The notes under the pieces were generated by a model. It made no database searches. It was given only the letters and a program-made list of their open reading frames with translations, and was not told the DNA's origin. From Paragonimus westermani (Eukaryota; Platyhelminthes; Trematoda; Plagiorchiida; Troglotrematidae): a stretch of 64,000 bases of DNA. Position 1 is the stretch's first letter. Each line of letters opens with the position of its first letter. Below, one piece after another: positions 1-9,400 of this stretch. A program made the translations under genes and the position numbers. The stretch covers positions 87,564-151,563 of the forward strand of contig QNGE01001028.1 of NCBI GenBank assembly GCA_008508345.1, written 5' to 3'.

Positions 1-138
1 GAGGCAACCGTGTTAACCACTGCGCCATTGACTTCACATTAGGCACGACCTAATTCTCACATGTGAACGCTCAACCAGTCTCGCTTGTGAGCAATGATCA
101 GGTTGTCCCATCGTCTCGAGAGGAGACACAGTTACTGC
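1..138 (-). repeat. Hammerhead SINE, copy A (5' head part, cut by window edge)
   Basis: This is the 5' half of the main SINE family of the window, read on the minus strand. It is the reverse complement of 203-339 with roughly a dozen mismatches. The tRNA-like A-box region lies near positions 15-30. The window begins exactly inside the tRNA-like part, so the rest of this copy probably continues to the left. Compared with the copy at 37.6-37.98 kb, its 5' end is truncated near 138. It has no coding capacity. With copy B it forms a head-to-head pair around the spacer 139-202. Confidence 0.85.
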
Positions 139-307
139 ATGTTCAGTGATCTCGACCTGTCCCTGAAGTCCTAATCACGGGGTTATCGATTGGAGTTAAC
201 AGGCAGTAACTGTGTCTTCTCTCGAGATGATCGGGCACCTAATCATTGCGCACATGCGGGAGTGGTTGAGCGTTCACATGTGAGAATTAGGTCGTGCCTG
301 ATGTGAG

Positions 308-379
308 GTCAATGGCGCAGTGGTTAACACGGTTGCCTCGTGATTGGAATGGCCGGAGTTCAAATCCCGGCCGTGGCAA
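308..379 (+). promoter_or_regulatory. tRNA-like internal Pol III promoter of SINE copy B
   Basis: The A box TGGCGCAGTGG is at 313-323 and fits TRGYNNARNNG. The B box AGTTCAAATCC is at 357-367 and fits GGTTCRANTCC. Spacing is that of a tRNA. CCGG pairing flanks the B box like a T-arm (CCGG...CCGG). The anticodon arm does not fold properly and no CCA or acceptor pairing is convincing, so this is a tRNA-derived promoter and not a working tRNA gene. Confidence 0.75.
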
Positions 380-385
380 GGATAT

Positions 386-430
386 GCATTACTGATGAGC
401 TCTAATGAGAGCGAAACCCGAGTCTAGTGC
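386..430 (+). ncRNA. Minimal type I hammerhead ribozyme in SINE copy B
   Basis: A self-cleaving RNA motif with every core element in order. Stem I 5' strand GCATTA is at 386-391. The core CTGATGA is at 392-398. Stem II is GCTCT (399-403) with loop AATG and AGAGC (408-412). GAAA follows at 413-416. Stem III is minimal: A416 pairs with T423 and C417 with G422, around a four-base loop. GTC is at 422-424 with cleavage expected after C424. Stem I 3' strand TAGTGC is at 425-430. Stem I has one G-U wobble. A very short stem III is known from PLE and other retroelement hammerheads, which often work better as dimers. Cleavage activity is inferred from the fold. Confidence 0.85.
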
Positions 431-545
431 TTCTTTTCGAAAGAGGCTGGCTGGAAAGTCTATCTGAACGCGTAGGCTGCAAACAAATGTGAGTGATGGT
501 CAACTTGAAAATAAACCAAATCCCCGACTACTCATCAATATTCTA

Positions 546-2280
546 CAATTGTGAATCGATCCACTGAATCGAACGCAAGTTTATTGCGGAGAAATGCGAT
601 AGATTTTGGTCGGTGGTACACATGGCGCTACTTCGGGATTTGGCGAACAGTGAAAATGTGAACAATACGTTTTCTTCCAAGACGAAACTCTATCTGTTCT
701 ATCTTGATGTCCTCCGAGCTGCAGTGATCCGATAAAATTTATTGGATGCCAGAACCCTAACAATGACTCTGGTGAACCTTATTGCCCTGGGACAACCTAC
801 TTGAACATGAGAACTACTATCGAATGACCCCACCACGGACAGGTAGACTGCGTGGTCCACACAAGTTGAAGCAACTGCGTCGTGGCCTCTAATAACACCA
901 CCGCACCTACTTCACTAAATGTCCCATGAAATTATTTGTACCAGCAGCTCTATTTGGGTGCCGGAATACAAATGTGGACGTCGGTCTCACTGGTTGGTCT
1001 TTGCTGTACCGATCAGGCTGCTATATTACAAGTTCGTGGTGGTAACACAGTAGAAGCAGGAGGACAACTAAACTGATTCTCAGTGTCCTGCTTAGAGCTC
1101 GGACCTTCTAGACTTACTACAGATGAGTGTCATCTGTCTCGCTAATAGTTTCACTAATAAGCAGTAACCTTGGGCCAGTGGCACGGATCACTTTAGAGTT
1201 CGTTGATGTTCTTTGAGGTAAAAGCGGTCTACATTTCCTAAGCTGTTCCCACTAACCAAGCCTCACGACTAGCGATTAAGCTACGTTTCAGCTTTCTAAG
1301 AATACCCCTGCAAGACTCGTTATATGAATTGTCAGCAGGAATTTTTCTGTTGGCAAGAAACATCATCAGGGATTTCTCTGACGTCCAGCGTGTACAACCC
1401 AGGGACCACCGTGCAGCATGTTACTGTACCCGCTTCATGAATGGCTTGTGACAACGACTATTTAGATCCTGAACGTCAAAATCTCAAAGTCTCCTTTTTA
1501 ATCCGGTTTGTTACCTGTGTATTTTGAAGATATCGCTAATTTCTCAACAGCCGACCGTTGCCCGTCGAAGCTAAGAAAAAAAACATCAACGTACCCACGC
1601 AGATGTGAATCCAAGAAATTGCCCCAATAAGGAAAAACGGTGCTGAATGCAGCTTGGTCACCCAACAGCTATGTGGCATATCAGAGACCAGGCCTGATTC
1701 GGAAAAGGAAGGCGTCAGGTACAGCAATGACGCGTACGATGCTTAAAACTAGTTATGGCTAGAGCAACTTATACTCAGCGCACAGCTGTAAAAACCAGCA
1801 TTATCCGAGCGACATTAGTGTTCACATCTCCAGCCAACATAACAAGATGAGAACGATGTTCCGTCTGAAAGAGAACTATCAGGTCTGAGTAAAAACCGTC
1901 CTTGATACCTAAGTTATTGCAACCCCTTGGAGCATAGATAGACAATAAAAAGATTTCTGAGGATTTTGCCTCTGGAGCTGACCTTAGCAGAGTCTGTCAA
2001 ATGGACGGCACGAAGTCTGCTGTTACCAAGAATCCAAACTACCATAGTGGCTGCGGCCGTCGTGTTAAGGACTTCCTACTCCAGCCTGACCCGTAAAGTC
2101 GGCCGTGGAGTCACCCGAAGTGTGTAACCAGTGTCGGGTATACAACGCAGGTGGTGTTGGTTCCATACTTTGGCTACTGTCCTGGATTTTGGTCTCCGAA
2201 ATGCAGTGGTACCGACATTCGACGTCATTCGTACGAGAGCGGCATGTGGACCTACCTGTTTTAGAGTCCGAACGCGGGTT
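546..2280. other. No gene recognised
   Basis: Only short chance-length open frames on both strands. No domain, splice-bounded exon, RNA gene or repeat copy is recognised. The last 200 bases may include more of the PLE that is readable from about 2,280. Confidence 0.5.
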
Positions 2281-2661
2281 ACACCCATTACTGTTCCTCG
2301 CAATCCTGCCTATCTAACTCTCCCTTTTAAAGGTGATAATGTTTCAGCCCTGATCAAGCGCCGTTTGGATGCAGCACTCAAGCGCACATACGTTGGCAGA
2401 ACCAGAAGGCACCTTGACACACGTATCAACTAACACATACCGAAATGGCTTTTGAATTCGGGGGTCGGTTGTGTCGTCAGTGCCATTACAAAACACCTTC
2501 TACAGACCGGACACTCAGTGGACCCAAGAGCCGCTTTCAGAGTGTTCTTTAGACCCAAACTAAAGCAGGCTGTCAATATTGCAGAGGCTGTCGCAATACA
2601 TCGGCTGAATCCCTCTTCATGCGCCCAGAAACAGTTAGTGACTAGCCTTTCACTATGTTGA
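2281..2661 (+). pseudogene. Penelope-like element 3' end with half-deleted GIY-YIG endonuclease
   Basis: One frame covers the C-terminal end of a PLE polyprotein (reverse transcriptase plus GIY-YIG endonuclease). It starts with the linker LPFKGDNVSALIKRRLDAAL and then reads YVGRTRRHLDTR, the YIG half with its catalytic arginine helix. Next come SAITKHLLQTGHSVDP, AEAVAIHRLNPSSCAQKQLV and a stop at 2659-2661. Two defects are visible. The residues that should lie between the linker and YVGR, including the GIY strand, are missing (about 42 residues in the other PLE here). An in-frame TAA at 2431-2433 sits where PLEs have an acidic residue before HIPKWL. The sequence differs strongly from the PLE at 61.4 kb, so it is a separate family. 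Upstream RT is not recognised. Confidence 0.85.
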
Positions 2662-2705
2662 TAAGAATGCGACTGGTAGCTTTTGTACATTATTTTAGCT
2701 CTTGC

Positions 2706-2749
2706 TTTGGTATTGATATGCCAAGCTCAGCGAACATATCAATACCAAA
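2706..2749. repeat. Perfect 15-bp hairpin just after the PLE relic
   Basis: TTTGGTATTGATATG (2706-2720) and its exact reverse complement (2735-2749) flank a 14-base loop. It lies 45 bases after the PLE stop codon. It could be a 3' structure of the element or an unrelated inverted repeat. It is not followed by a T-run, and no hammerhead core is present. Confidence 0.6.
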
Positions 2750-3231
2750 ACCATCAACCCGAGCTACAAACAACACCACCATTATTCCCCATAATCAGAA
2801 GCTCTTGCTTGTTTTTCTGTAGATTTTCTAGCCATATCTGACCCTTCTCACTCAATATGTACATATCTTTAACCATCTCTTTTTTTCGGACTCCTAGTAA
2901 CGCCGGATTGACAACAATTCTATTTTATTGCATCAAATTATCATTCAGTTGCATCCTCTTTGGTCACCTGACTGACGGTTTCAAATGTGACTTGATTGAT
3001 TTCGTCTAGCTGCCTTCCCCCCAACTATATAAAGTGTATTTTAATTTCGCGAACGAAATGTCAATACGCAAGCCATCTTACATGCTACTGTTTACTTTTT
3101 TCAAATTCAAATTCTAGTTCTAGGCAAGGGACCAGGAAGATCTGAGTCTGAACGGCAAGAGATGGGAACTGCCGACAGTGTTACTATGAATGTTCATATC
3201 TGTTGTGCGGTCTGCCGAGTAATCACCAGAA
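2750..3231. other. No gene recognised
   Basis: AT-rich sequence with short pyrimidine runs. No coding or repeat signal is seen. Confidence 0.5.
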
Positions 3232-3774
3232 ATGGAGGTCGGAGTGAGCGTAAGAGCTAAATTCGATAGGGCGCTCCAGTTTACACTGTTAGAAGGTCAA
3301 TACAGTGTGGAATTATTGATGTTTCGACTATTCGTACTTGTGTACGGATGTTGCCAAACAGGCTTACACCTAGGTAAGAGAACGATTAGAATTCTCAATC
3401 AGAGCCTTTGGTTCAAAATTCTGTGCTTCAATGCAGTGGGTGATTTTCAGTATACTAAAACAAGTAATTTTTGCGAAAGAAAAATGCCAGCTTTATTCTC
3501 TGCCTCAACCTGCTGGTTTGTCAGATTTTTATCTACTGGCCTGCCTTGTGTGAGTGACTGTGTCGGTGTGGTCGTCACATTGTCCAGCTTATCCCAATCG
3601 AGATGCGCCAGCCATCACACGGCCCATTTTGCAAAGTTAGCTTGCCTGTCATTCGGTCATAGCAGCTCCGCGGACAGTCTGCGTAATCCACAAAAGGTTA
3701 CCATAGTGCATATTTTTCAAAATGGCTGGCTGGAGGGTCTGTTTCAGTGTGGATCATTCACTAACTGTGCATGA
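3232..3774 (+). CDS. Unassigned open frame, 180 codons
   Basis: An ATG-started frame with no family I recognise. A frame this long is expected only about 0.1 times by chance in a window of this size and base composition, so it is worth listing, but there is no other support. The product would be rich in Cys, Ser, Phe and Leu, with no clear signal peptide, domain or motif. No splice sites with a matching neighbour were found. It could be a chance frame, an old repeat, or one large exon. Confidence 0.12.
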   Translation: MEVGVSVRAKFDRALQFTLLEGQYSVELLMFRLFVLVYGCCQTGLHLGKRTIRILNQSLWFKILCFNAVGDFQYTKTSNFCERKMPALFSASTCWFVRFLSTGLPCVSDCVGVVVTLSSLSQSRCASHHTAHFAKLACLSFGHSSSADSLRNPQKVTIVHIFQNGWLEGLFQCGSFTNCA

Positions 3775-5099
3775 TGTTTAAGTAACATCAACCAATGTTG
3801 CGGCTACTTGACACTAGCGGGAACGTTGCTCACCAAATGTAGTATATTACACGATTTAGTCTGGCTGGGTACTCTTGACAGTGAATCTATCGATCGGAAC
3901 CAAAGTGTTGAATACTCTAGTCTTTTTGAAGTTGATTCGGTAACCTGAGCGACACTCACAAGCATTTGGTTATGAGTATTTGGCCGTGCATGATATGTGT
4001 TCACCGGCGCCGTTGTCAGTACGGCCGGTTCACAGTTTGGTAAACTGGACAGTGTGTAAACACAAATCAGTTCCATCATGCAAAGGATCACGAGCATCAC
4101 TGAGTATGAATAATGGCCACTTATCAAAAGGTCACCAAACGGTGAAGCATATCTTGTTTTCCAGACACCCCCAAAAGAGTGCTGTAAAACGTTTTCGTTC
4201 TGTGACGTGTGATCATGAGCTGATTACCCTCATACAATTTTTGGGTGTGATGTTTATAATATTTTGTGACTCTATAGCGCTATTTGGCAATTTAGTAGTA
4301 ACTAGTATTTCTGAATAAAAGTGGACGACTTGAAACTCAGCTACTCACGAAATCACACTCCTGAATCATATATTACTAGCCTTTTAAAAATCTTAAGTCA
4401 GTTGCGCAAAGTGTGTGGTTTAAACTTTAGTTACTCCTTCAGTGGATGTGACTGAACATCACATAACGGCTAACAATTACAACACCTTTAAAACACACTA
4501 TACTCTGATTAGGTCCGTCGGAATGATGAGTTGTTTATTACGACATGAAACAGAAGTAGACTGGGCAAGTCCTGAGTGCCTAGCTGATGAGAACCGACCT
4601 TGAACTTAGCAGCACTCCTAGTGTCCATTTACTACCTTTTCGCACTGGTTCAGTTGCTTTCCCGCATCGAACACTTAGGTGGTTCTTGCTGAAGGCACGT
4701 TGACCGCGGAAAATTTCCAGTATCTTACAATGTCTGACTCAATCGGTTTACAATTAGTGAACTACTGTGAGCCTGGCTTTCATCGTTTGTAGCAGTGAAT
4801 GATATTCTTAGGTACCGCGTTTCGGATTGCCGTTGGCCCCGACACCGTTCTCAAATGAGGCAGGGTAACAGAGAGACAATTTTATTGAATGAAAGTCGCA
4901 GAAGAATAAAAACAAAACGGCGAGGAACTCTTTTTGGGAAAACGAAGAGCCAGTGTTGTAGCCGACAGAATATCACCACTAGATTCGACACATAGTAATG
5001 TCTAGGATTGTTTCCAACAGGCGGCATCGACGATCGCAAACCCTCCAGCTCTGTAGGCACGTCAATCCTGCTCAGCGGGACGATCAGGGCTGTCATAGA
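3775..5099. other. No gene recognised
   Basis: Several overlapping open frames on both strands (for example 3,804-4,127 minus and 3,980-4,318 plus), all of chance length and without motifs. The right end may hold more of the decayed LINE. Confidence 0.45.
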
Positions 5100-5800
5100 C
5101 CGTGACCCCGTCATCACACGATCTCCTTAAGGTTCCCTCCAACCATCGACAGTCACAATGAACTATGAGATGTGCGGCGGGCACACTGTCACGAAAAAAG
5201 TATATGAGCTAATCAGCAAGCACTGCCCCTCCTGATCATCAACGCTTCCCAAGCCACCAGTTGGTCACATGACCGACCCATCTGATACAGACTGGTTGCC
5301 ACAGTCAACGGTAGTCGGACGCCGAGGATCAAGATAAACCTTTCGCGTGAATGGGCTAGGTCTCTGGTTGGTGGAACAAGGCTGAGCGCGAACGCGAATT
5401 GTAAACCCTGCCTTCAGTCGACAAATAGACGTCTTCGCAAAGCCACCAGTGATGTGCTGCGGTGGAAGTATCACATGATTTTTCTGTGCCTGTCGACACT
5501 TCATTGCCAATGCTACAGGCTGACGAGATGGCGCTATACAGGTAGGTGAAACGAATGACATTTTCGGGAGGAGAGCTGGCAGTAACAGGGGACAACACTG
5601 AAGAATGAAGATGAAAACTGTGTGCCATACGAATCATTGTAATCATTTAACTGATTCAGCATGTTCTGCAGGTTAACTGCAGAAGAACCAAGTTAAACAA
5701 TGTCGTCTGCCTACGCAATATCAGGTGGGCTACCATTTCATCAAAGCGTACATTCTTTGCTGTACTCTAGGGCCTAGTACAATCTCAATTCCACTTTGGC
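5100..5800 (-). pseudogene. Degenerate non-LTR retrotransposon (LINE) reverse transcriptase, C-terminal part
   Basis: The minus strand carries successive signatures of a CR1/RTE-type LINE reverse transcriptase. The polymerase active-site motif survives as ADDIV (5696-5710, with a stop replacing the preceding aromatic residue) and is followed by AVNLQNMLNQLND. In another frame come RFTYLYSAISS (5539 region), IGNEVSTGTEK, and DVYLSTEGRVYNSRSRSAL (about 5,395-5,440), then RWVGHVTN (5266-5283), where these elements have a W-x-x-x-x-S/T-N motif. The order and spacing match the family thumb and C-terminal region. At least one frameshift and several stops make it dead. The 5' part (endonuclease, RT fingers) is not recognisable. 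Its outer limits are approximate, and weaker similarity may reach 5,000 and 5,900. Confidence 0.75.
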
Positions 5801-6340
5801 TGGAAAGGTTGGGTTCGTCGTCACCGAAGGCCGTGAGAACTATTCGTCGATCCTTGTGACATTATTCGATGGAGAATCCAAGTGAATAACATGTCAAGAT
5901 TATGAAAGTATTTTTCACAAAATCAGTTCCAAACTTGATGGTGCGCTCAACAGAGCAGCTTACTGAACTCTATGTCGGAGGGTGTGGACAATGAAAGCGC
6001 CAACGTCTACCGGATGTCTTCCTTGAAGAGAAGATAATTAAGAACAAGGAAGTCGAAAGGTTAAAATGTGTGATGTACCTCTTCAAGGAACGAAAACTAA
6101 CAAAAAACGAATGTGTGTGAAAAGAAGTGACAGATGGATCGCCCAGGAAAACTCGAGTCAATAACATTCATACACACGATGTCTGATGGTAATTGCAGGG
6201 ACTCAGCTGACGCTGAAGTTCCCACCCTGACAGATTGCCCCTAGTTAACTTACTCAACAACGCGGTCCAGGTATTCCAACTGTGTAACCACCTCGTTATG
6301 TGATCACTATGTGCCTTTGTCTAAACTGAGAAGCTTGGAG
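5801..6340. other. No gene recognised
   Basis: No convincing coding or RNA signal. The left edge may contain eroded RT sequence upstream of the ADDIV motif. Confidence 0.45.
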
Positions 6341-6344
6341 AATG

Positions 6345-6405
6345 GAAGATGGGGAGTTGAACATATGACTCTGTTACTACCTAACGACCCTTGAGCCACT
6401 TCACA
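6345..6405 (-). repeat. Possible head of a second tRNA-derived SINE
   Basis: On the minus strand an A-box-like TGGCTCAAGG is followed, about 35 bases later, by a B-box-like TGTTCAACTCCCC, with tRNA-like spacing. The sequence differs from the main hammerhead SINE and no hammerhead core follows. No second copy is seen in the window, so family and ends are unknown. Confidence 0.4.
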
Positions 6406-9400
6406 ATGTGATGGGAGATCATCAGAAAGGCAGTAACTAATCGCTTGCACTTAGATGCCCATATTATCTTATCCAGGCTGTACAGTCAGGACGGTTTTTT
6501 ACCTAGCTTAATTTCAAACTCTCGACTGACATTGACTTACTCGGAGGGAGGAGAAATTTTGTGAAGCTTGTTTAGTAAGTTCACTGACGCAACGAGAATC
6601 CAAATATGTTGTAGCTGTACCGATCATTCTGGACACACTTTTCCTAGCTGTGCGTTCATAGCGACCGAGGTTTGTTCCCAGTAATCGTTGGATTTTCTCA
6701 TCTGAGCAAAAAGGGGCACTATTTTCGTTAATACGACATGGTGATCACTCCTAGTACCTTCTTCGCTCGAATGCCAGCCAGCGGTCTTAAATTTATGGGC
6801 ACACGACCACTATGAAAACCACTGAATAAAACGGGCGCAAAGAAAGTGACGAGTTGAGTCCAGGTGGGTACTTCGACATGTGGGACACTAGTTGATTTGT
6901 TACCTGTGGCTCCCCCAAACGACTAGCCTAATGAAGGTTGACTTGGTCCAGATGTTCCGTATAAATCGTAGTGGTTATTTTGTGTTGCATTGTAATATTT
7001 GAGATAAAGAGACTATGAGAAAGGAAATGCTAGACAGTGAAGCAAAACAGGAAGTGGATAATGATGTAACGATGTCACTTCCGAAATAACAATAACTTCT
7101 GAAGCTTCCTGGTCCTTGAAGCTGAGGAAGAGAGTGGATTTGAGAAGCTTCTTTCAGAATCTGACCTGTGAGACAGTACGGAAGAATGTTCTCGTGAAGT
7201 ATCTAGTCCAGGAATCATTGATTGCACCGTGTGTGAAACCAGAGACTATGACAGCAATGTCTCCTTGCTTTTTCTACTACCTTTGCTGGTTATACTTTAA
7301 GCCAGTTCAAACTGTTAACGTAGGTTAAATGTTGTCCACCGCAAATGGTAACACACTGACAATCACAGTCAGGCGTTGGAAGATCAGTGTCTTCTATTCG
7401 AAGGTAGGCTTTTTGGCTTACTCTCCAAGTACTATTACACAGTTGGCAATACGATATAAATGGTCTTATGTGACTAGTTTTTGTCCAACTGCTCCACTTT
7501 GGCAAGTGCGACAATGTTACGCCCACTAGGACAAAAGCCTTGTCGAAATGGTTCCCGATCAACACCTAGAATAGGCATGACCACCAAGTCAATGCGACTG
7601 AATAAATGAGGTTCGTCAAACACTTCGAAGATATTGACTACCAAGTTAGAATATGCATCGCATCAATAATGAACAGATGAAGGCCCAAACTTCACTCGGT
7701 TTCCTAAGAAGTGGTGGTGTTGAAAGTGTAAAAAAATAACCTCTGCCCGCACACGGAACTCAACTGTGCCTTACAGCCTCCACTCATTGTACATGTGGTT
7801 ACGGACGTGATCTCCTCGCTCCTTGTAGGTTTTAACGACAGCATTGCATTTGGCACCGCCATTAGTTGGATACCACTTCAACCTACCAACATGTGGAATA
7901 TTCGCTGATCAACCAGAAACACTTCGCCGCTTGTAGTAAATTTAATTAAATTGGTAGCTGCGCTCCCCGGGGTGTAATCCAGTTCCCAGACTTAGCGACA
8001 CCTTACAATCCATTACAAACCATCACACCTTTTTACTCACACGTGTGAAGTGGCATCAGACCACAAACAACCAAACCAAATTTTTATCGTTCACCTTATT
8101 GGACAGTTTGTCCCGTAGTCTACCTGCAGTGTAATCCAAGCAGTCCCATTTGTCGAGTTCACACAAAAATAACTCACTGAGAAAGATGCATAACCTAATT
8201 AAAATGCACGAGTGAAAAGGCATGGGGCCAAAAAAAGCGGAATCTTGATCTCGAGAGCAAACTTAACGACGTTGTCCATGACGTTGTTCTATAAGTAAAT
8301 AACCCGGTTATGAGCGCTGTCAGTTTTTCACTTGTATCTTTTAGCAACGTGTTTGATCAACTGTCCTCACTTGACTTAAAACTTGATCGAAGCAAAAAAT
8401 TTAGGCCACCAAGGCGGGTTTGCAAATGCCTGTCATAAGGCCTCTGCTAAGTAGTCGCGTGCATTACAATGTCGGCATTCCTGGAGGCAGACACGATTAA
8501 TAGTCTTCTTAATTTTACCTAGCATAATGTGAATTTTCATTTCGTCACGTAATCAACTAGTCACCGAGTCTCATGAGACATCAAATCGCCGGGCGAAAAG
8601 TTACACGGCGTAGCACACAGTGTATGTCAGCTTCCATTATACGTGACCGGAAGATTTGAATCTACGGATTTTCAAGATTGAGGTACGTGAAACTACTTCT
8701 TTTCTGTCGCTCTCCTGATGGTGTGTGCAAATCTCCGAATCGGATAGTAACTTCAGTACAACTAGTTGATGGTTGTCAACATCAAGAACTGAACAGTCAG
8801 GACACTTGTTGTATCATAAGTTCTTGGAGGCATAATCGACTATCTTTCAGGGTTCAGTGTACGAAGTACGTTGTTACGTGATGAACAGCATGGATCCTGG
8901 AAGGACTTTTCTTAACTAGCAAACCTACTGGAGGCCACGGACAAACAGAATAAAAATACTCATCGGAGTGATAGAATACAACAAGTGCTTACAATGTATA
9001 CATTAAGACTTCGTTAGCTCTTTTGCTATTGAGAACTGTTTGAGTGTTTGAACTCATCCGTGTACTGTCGGTATGTTAGAAGTCGTCTCATTTCGACACA
9101 CCATGCGTTACAGCAGTCATTGTATCCTCTAAAGCATGTTCGTTCGCTTATTCCAAATCACAATCCGCTATTTCCTGAGGATATAACGGTAAACGAATCG
9201 TCGGAACTGCAAGCAACAGTCTTTCTGTGTTAAGGTAGGCGCAAATGGATCACCTTAACGAAGGTTATGTTGACACCGTTTTCAGCAGATGACTGTAAGG
9301 CATCATTCGGTTTATACATGTATGATGCGGGCTCTGACCACTCTAATTTGGACACTCATGAAACAACGTACTGAGTGTTCTGTTGCCTACCTATTAGACT

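Larger units (their letters stand above)
178..545 (+). repeat. Hammerhead SINE, copy B (nearly complete)
   Basis: Best plus-strand copy of a dispersed tRNA-derived SINE of about 370 bp. The order is: a 5' leader (178-307), a tRNA-like Pol III promoter (308-379), a hammerhead ribozyme (386-430), a body with a GAAAGAGGCTGGCTGGAAAG block, and a tail with AATAAACCAAATCC and GACTACTCATCAATATTCTA ending near 545. The same parts in the same order recur at 37.6-37.98 kb (minus), and the body and tail recur at 39.5 kb. It encodes no protein and, like other SINEs, would need reverse transcriptase from a LINE or PLE. The exact 5' end is uncertain because the head abuts the inverted copy A. Confidence 0.85.

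Noticed and set aside
308..379. A real tRNA gene
   Set aside because: A and B boxes are good, but the anticodon arm and acceptor stem do not pair and the same sequence recurs in SINE copies.
5519..5560. CTGACGA ... GTGAAAC as a hammerhead
   Set aside because: Stem II pairing is absent; the bases are explained by the minus-strand LINE.
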